This document shows positions 59,597-64,000 of a stretch of DNA of 64,000 nucleotides, one piece after another. This DNA comes from Dipteris shenzhenensis (Eukaryota > Polypodiophyta > Polypodiopsida > Gleicheniales). The notes beneath the pieces were generated by a model that saw only the letters and a program-made list of their open reading frames with translations, was not told the DNA's origin and did no database searches. A program made the translations under genes and the position numbers. How positions within the stretch are numbered: position 1 is the stretch's first letter; every line of letters begins with the position of its first letter. The stretch is from assembly GCA_047967505.1 (NCBI GenBank), contig CM106540.1; one strand, 5' to 3'.

Positions 59597-62056
59597 ATGG
59601 TTAATCTCTCGGATAGTCCTTGCCCTCGAGCTTTCGATGCACAAATAGACTTCAGTTGGCACAAGGGCAAGTTCCAGAGGTCGTTGCCTCTCCCCTTCTT
59701 GAGGTGTATGGCAACCAAGCTCCCACGTTGTGATTGGATTGCTGGAGAGATAAGCGAGATCGAACGCAGCAAGCCCTGCTGCACGCTGACATTAGATGAG
59801 CAACATCAGAGGAATGAAGACTGCCCACCAAAATTCTTGAAACCGGAGATCCTCCGTCAGCTGGGTCCAGAGACAGATCAAGCTGGTTATGCCTCGCTTT
59901 TGAGACGTTGCACCAGTACCAAGGCCCTTTCTGAGGGGAAACGTGTACATGAACACCTGAGTAAGCGCGGATATGCTGGCAACGTATTTCTGAGTAACCT
60001 TCTCGTCCAAATGTACAGCAAGTGTGGGAGCCTGGAGAATGCACGTTCTGTGTTTGACAAAATAGTTTATAGGGATCTGTACTCTTGGAATATTATGATC
60101 GCAGCGTTTGCGCAGAACGGGAGCCTGGATGCTGCGAGGGCATTGTTTGCAGAGATGCCACAACGGGATGTGGTCTCCTGGAATGCCATGATCGCTGCAT
60201 GTGCCCAGAACGGGTATGGGAAGGATGCCCTACAACTTTTTGGTCAGATGCAGACAGAGCACGTCGAGCCAGATAGGATAACCTTTGTCTCCGTTGTGGA
60301 TGCGTGCTCTAGTGTGGCAGCCCTAGAAGAGAGTCAAGTGATCCATGCTACTGTTGTGGCTAACGGGTGGGAGTCAGACGTCATCGTAGGAACAGCCCTC
60401 GTCAATATGTATGGCAAGTGCAGGAGCCTACACGATGCAGCTGCAGTGTTCGCGCAGATGCCTCAGCGGAATGTGGTCTCCTGGAATGTCATGATCGTTG
60501 TATATGCCGAGAATGGGCATGGCAAGGAGGGCCTGCAATTGTTCAATCAAATGCAGGCTGAGAGCTTGAAGCCGAACAAGATCACCTTCATTGGCATCGT
60601 GGATGTGTTTGCCAGCATGACCCTCCTAGAAGAGGGCCGAGGGATCCATGCTACAGGCGTTGGCAGTGGATGGGACTTGGATGTTATAGTGGGTACAGCC
60701 CTTGTAAACATGTATAGCAAATGTGGTAGCCTAACTGATGCAAGGGCAGTGTTTGGAGAGATGCCACAGCGAGATGTGGTCTCCTGGAGTGCCATGATTG
60801 CTGCTTGTGCCCAGAATTGGCATGGCAAGGAGGCCCTGCAACTTTTTGGTCAAATGCAGTCCGAAGGCTTCAAGCCAGATAAGATGACCTGCATCTGCGT
60901 CATGGATGCATGTGCCAGTGTGGCCGCCCTAGAAGAGGCTAGAGTGATTCACGATACTGTTACTGGCAATGAATGGGAATCACATGTTGTTCTGGGTACT
61001 GCCCTCATCAATATGTATGGCAAGTGCAGAAGCCTAGATGATGCTAGGGCTGTGTTCGCAGAAATGCCACAGCGGAATGTGGTCTCCTGGAATGCGATGA
61101 TCATTGCCTGCACCCAGAATGGGCATGGCAAAGAGGCCCTGCAAGTGTTTGGTCAAATGGAGGCTGAAGGCTTTGAGCCAAGCAAGATCACCTTCATCTG
61201 TGTTTCGGATGCCTGTGCCAGTGTGGCCGCTTTAGAAGTGGGTCGAGAGACCCATGCTACTGGTGCTGGGAATGGATGGGAGTCGGATATTGTTGTGGGA
61301 ACTGCATTCATAAATATGTATGGCAAGTGTGGAAGTGTAGATGATGGGAAGGCGGTGTTTGCAGACATGCCACAGCGGAGTGTGGTCTCTTGGAATGCCA
61401 TGATCGCTTTGTGCGCCCAGAATGGGCATGGCAAGGAGGCCCTACAACTGTTTGGTCAAATGCAGGCTGAAGGATTCAGACCAGACAAGATCACCTTCAC
61501 ATGTGTTCTCACTGCTTGCAGTCATACAGGTCTAGTTGCTGATGGGAGACGATACCTTTCCTCCATGAAGAGAGACCATGGCATAACACCCTTGGTGGAT
61601 CATTATGTGTGCTTAATTGATCTCCTTGGGCGAAGAGGACTTTTGGAGGAGGCAGAGAACCTCATCATCAGTATGCCATATGAGCATGTCCCTTCTGCAT
61701 GGTTGAGCTTGCTTTCGTCATGCAGAATTCACAATGATGTCGAGCGGGCCGTACGAGCTGCAAATTCTGTTTTTCACTTAGAGCCCAGAGATGCTTCACC
61801 ATATGTATTGCTAGCAAATATTTATACGAATGCAGGTAGGTCAGATGATGCATTGAAGGTGAGAAAGGCAATGATTGATAATGGTGTGAAGTGTGTGTCA
61901 GGGCGCAGTTGTATTGAGGTGAATAATGTGGTGCATGAATTTGTTGTTAATGACACATCACATCCTCAACAGCAGGATATACATGCTGAGTGGCAGAGGT
62001 TGAGTATATGCCTTAAGGAATCTGGATATGTGCCTGATTCACATGCACTGCTTTAA
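59597..62056 (+). CDS. PLS-class PPR protein with E domains, stops before its DYW domain (819 aa)
   Basis: The first ATG in frame is at 59597. The intronless ORF encodes an N-terminal region with LPLPFLRCMATKLPRCDW, a degenerate first repeat pair from about residue 97, four full 101-residue P-L-S triplets from about 207, a terminal P2-L2-S2 set (about 611-700), the E domains (SAWLSLLSSCRIHNDVERAV onward) and a PG box (KESGYVPD). At 62054 a TAA ends the frame where DYW proteins usually continue. The same frame downstream encodes the whole remaining DYW domain. Such proteins bind organelle transcripts through their repeats, and the DYW part carries out C-to-U editing. As it stands the product would be an E-class PPR that needs a deaminase partner, or the gene is a young pseudogene. 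Confidence 0.85.
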   Translation: MVNLSDSPCPRAFDAQIDFSWHKGKFQRSLPLPFLRCMATKLPRCDWIAGEISEIERSKPCCTLTLDEQHQRNEDCPPKFLKPEILRQLGPETDQAGYASLLRRCTSTKALSEGKRVHEHLSKRGYAGNVFLSNLLVQMYSKCGSLENARSVFDKIVYRDLYSWNIMIAAFAQNGSLDAARALFAEMPQRDVVSWNAMIAACAQNGYGKDALQLFGQMQTEHVEPDRITFVSVVDACSSVAALEESQVIHATVVANGWESDVIVGTALVNMYGKCRSLHDAAAVFAQMPQRNVVSWNVMIVVYAENGHGKEGLQLFNQMQAESLKPNKITFIGIVDVFASMTLLEEGRGIHATGVGSGWDLDVIVGTALVNMYSKCGSLTDARAVFGEMPQRDVVSWSAMIAACAQNWHGKEALQLFGQMQSEGFKPDKMTCICVMDACASVAALEEARVIHDTVTGNEWESHVVLGTALINMYGKCRSLDDARAVFAEMPQRNVVSWNAMIIACTQNGHGKEALQVFGQMEAEGFEPSKITFICVSDACASVAALEVGRETHATGAGNGWESDIVVGTAFINMYGKCGSVDDGKAVFADMPQRSVVSWNAMIALCAQNGHGKEALQLFGQMQAEGFRPDKITFTCVLTACSHTGLVADGRRYLSSMKRDHGITPLVDHYVCLIDLLGRRGLLEEAENLIISMPYEHVPSAWLSLLSSCRIHNDVERAVRAANSVFHLEPRDASPYVLLANIYTNAGRSDDALKVRKAMIDNGVKCVSGRSCIEVNNVVHEFVVNDTSHPQQQDIHAEWQRLSICLKESGYVPDSHALL

Positions 62057-62287
62057 GATGAAGATGTGCTTTGCTACCATAGTGAGAAGTTGGCCATTGC
62101 CTTTGGTTTCATTTCCACCCCACCAGGAACTCTCATTCGTATCACAAAAAACCTTCGTGTTTGCTCTGAGTGTCATTCTGCCATTAAATACATCTCTAAG
62201 CTTTCTCAACGGAAAATAATAATTAGGGATGCTAATAGGTTCCATCACATTGAGCATGGAGTATGTTCGTGCAATGATTATTGGTGA
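62057..62287 (+). pseudogene. In-frame DYW deaminase-like domain after the premature stop (76 codons)
   Basis: Immediately after the TAA the same frame reads [18 protein letters not shown], with the HxE zinc and catalytic motif. It continues with [13 protein letters not shown] (CxxCH) and ends [14 protein letters not shown] followed by TGA at 62285-62287. All visible zinc ligands are intact. No ATG precedes it and no splice site pair that would skip the stop is evident. The spacer between PG box and HSE is about six residues shorter than the usual form, so a small deletion may accompany the stop. Confidence 0.9.
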
Positions 62288-64000
62288 GGTAATCATCAGA
62301 CGCATCTCTTAAAACTGTATTAATGCTCAGTACAGTTTCTTTTCTGTTTGTACAGATACACTTGTGACGTTATGGGTGAGGTTTTGTAATTGACAGATGT
62401 GCAAATGGCATGTCATGGTAAATTTTAATTAACGATGTGACACTCTTGAGCGTAATGTAGATTAAAATATCTGATGTATCTAAGGCCGATGTGGTGGATA
62501 TTGACTGCTACTAGAGCAAGCCCTTGATCACACATATCCCAAATAGGCACTTCAGTCTAGAAGGCCTCCACCTATGTTTTCTTTCAATCTGAAGGTACTA
62601 GGAGAGTGTAGGTTGTATAAACCATATGAGTGGGTATGGAAACCCTATGGATGTCCAAAGCATCTCAGTTCACGAGGCATGCTGGCACAAGCCAGGAAAT
62701 TTGAGGACATCAATCAGACTAACAATATTTTCTTCGTTTGTCATACATGAAAGCCAACACGACTTGATAGTCATTGTATGCAGTATAGCAAACTTATGTG
62801 CCAGTGGTATATCCTCCTCACTTGAATTTAACCTGCTTATCTAGGCCATACAAAGCATCCTCTATCAATAAAGTCACATGAACATCCTTGACAAAGGTGA
62901 GAAACTAAAATTGTCTTGGGTTCTCACAAATTGGATAAGATCAAGAAAGAGTGTCAACTGTCCTCACTAGAAATTGTGCTATCAAATAAAATGACCCCAC
63001 ATGTATTTTACATGTGGAATTTTGCCTTGTGCACTAGCAACATGCTCAAAATGAGCACCCACATTGTATCATCCAAGGTCTCTCTTTTTCCATTTGCATT
63101 TGCCCAATTAGTGCGTGAAACATACTAATCAACATTTTTTATACAAAGAGGGAGAGAGGAATGTCCTTCTTAGCCACTTTTGAGCTGGTTTGCAAACATT
63201 TTGTAGATTTCATAATATGTCTTGCTATTTGGAAGAAATTGTTACCCAATCACTCTTTCTGCCTTCCAAAGTTTCAAATAGTTCCACAATTGCCTTTTGC
63301 AAGGCTCTGTTAGCCTTCACTTTTCTAGGAGCCTCTTCTAAGGCTATCAAATATGCTTTGTTGTGACTTCTTCAACTCACAGTCATGGGCCTCGTTGAAT
63401 CTCTTTCTCAAGGCACATGAACATGCTTGTGGTGAGGATTGTGATGTGGGGAGCTTATGGCAATTTCGTGTAGTTCTTGTCTCTAACAGTGTCTTGCTTC
63501 TTCTTTTTAGATCACCTTCTCTATGAGGGTCCATCTGTCCTTGGATGTATATATTGCAATATCCAAATTTATCTATCAAAGATGTCTCTAGGACATGTTA
63601 TCATGTGGATATCATTCTTAAAGGCATCTTTATGCATTGTCCACCCAATCATTTTGATAAAATCCTACAAGGATTTGGAATGCACAAAGGAAACATCAAA
63701 ACACATAACTCTAAAATATAAACTAAATGCAATAACTATAAAAGATCTAGTAGATAAAGATATGCACGTATATTCCATGATGTAGTAGCTCTAGTTGCCC
63801 TTGTTGGGTTTGATGGGAAGTTGAAAGCTACCCATAATCCCCTGGCCTGAAGTTTTCTCATGTAAGGTGCCACCCTCATTATGGTGGATAATCTACATAG
63901 TTCTACGAAAAGCTTATTTGGGCAATTTAGCAAGGTTCTAGACCTTCTTTTCCTATAAAGATGTTCAAAGTGTTAGCATGTGATGTTAATGATTATGTGG
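62288..64000. other. Downstream intergenic stretch, no gene recognised
   Basis: AT-rich sequence beyond the PPR gene. The longest frames (84-102 codons around 63325-63785) have no recognisable domain. It may include decayed retroelement sequence. Confidence 0.5.

Noticed and set aside
60547-61434. Minus-strand frames antisense to the plus-strand PPR gene
   Set aside because: Same reason: they mirror the 101-residue modules and have no independent support.
62054-62056. Programmed stop-codon readthrough to explain the PPR-DYW break
   Set aside because: TAA followed by GAT is not a known readthrough context and no downstream structure is evident; a simple point mutation is the more economical explanation.
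1-64000. CRISPR arrays, tRNA and rRNA genes, bacterial-style operons
   Set aside because: Direct repeats found are minisatellites or transposon duplications without regular spacers; no tRNA T-arm with matching acceptor stem or rRNA segment was seen.

Overview
The window is nuclear DNA of a land plant. It has low gene density, spliceosomal introns, LTR and non-LTR retrotransposons nested in one another, Tourist-like MITEs, long microsatellites, and two intronless PLS-class pentatricopeptide repeat (PPR) genes made of nearly identical 101-residue modules. That PPR style, with the repeat content, fits a fern or another seed-free plant best. This assignment is an inference from style, not a database result. 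I found no tRNA, rRNA, CRISPR array or bacterial operon.

Layout. 1-9.5 kb is a wreck of Ty3/gypsy elements, mostly on the minus strand. It holds an integrase fragment followed by a long coiled-coil region downstream of integrase, a second copy of that downstream region, and a piece that appears inverted by about 2 kb. 9.5-11.6 kb has no recognisable gene. 11.6-17.9 kb holds the one clearly intact host gene, a seven-exon membrane-anchored receptor-like kinase (537 aa). Its third intron carries a Tourist-like MITE, and a second MITE of the same family lies downstream in the opposite orientation. 20.9-22.6 kb is microsatellite and tandem-repeat DNA.

23.5-34.2 kb is one Ty3/gypsy element with 429-bp LTRs and a 5-bp target duplication. 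It has lost reverse transcriptase and RNase H, its integrase is split by a Ty1/copia fragment, and a young 2.63-kb gag-only LTR element (TR-GAG type, 289-bp LTRs, TSD TTTTC) has jumped into its downstream ORF. Copia RNase H remnants, a tandem segmental duplication and a gypsy gag relic follow to about 38.3 kb. 40.5-46.9 kb is a LINE on the minus strand, bounded by a poly-A tail and a 10-bp target duplication. Inside it is a mosaic with two partial endonuclease regions.

48.7-62.3 kb contains two divergently oriented paralogous PPR genes about 8.3 kb apart. The minus-strand copy has one more PLS module, is frameshifted in its E domain and has lost the DYW domain at a junction with unrelated, retroelement-like sequence. 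The plus-strand copy keeps a complete DYW deaminase-like domain in frame, but a single TAA codon stands in front of it. The rest (51.3-59.6 kb and 62.3-64 kb) is intergenic, with simple repeats and one possible copia LTR edge.

Functionally, the kinase is a signalling gene. The PPR pair derives from organelle RNA-editing factors, and both copies look compromised. All other coding material is selfish DNA, mostly decayed, except the gag-only element, whose single ORF is intact.
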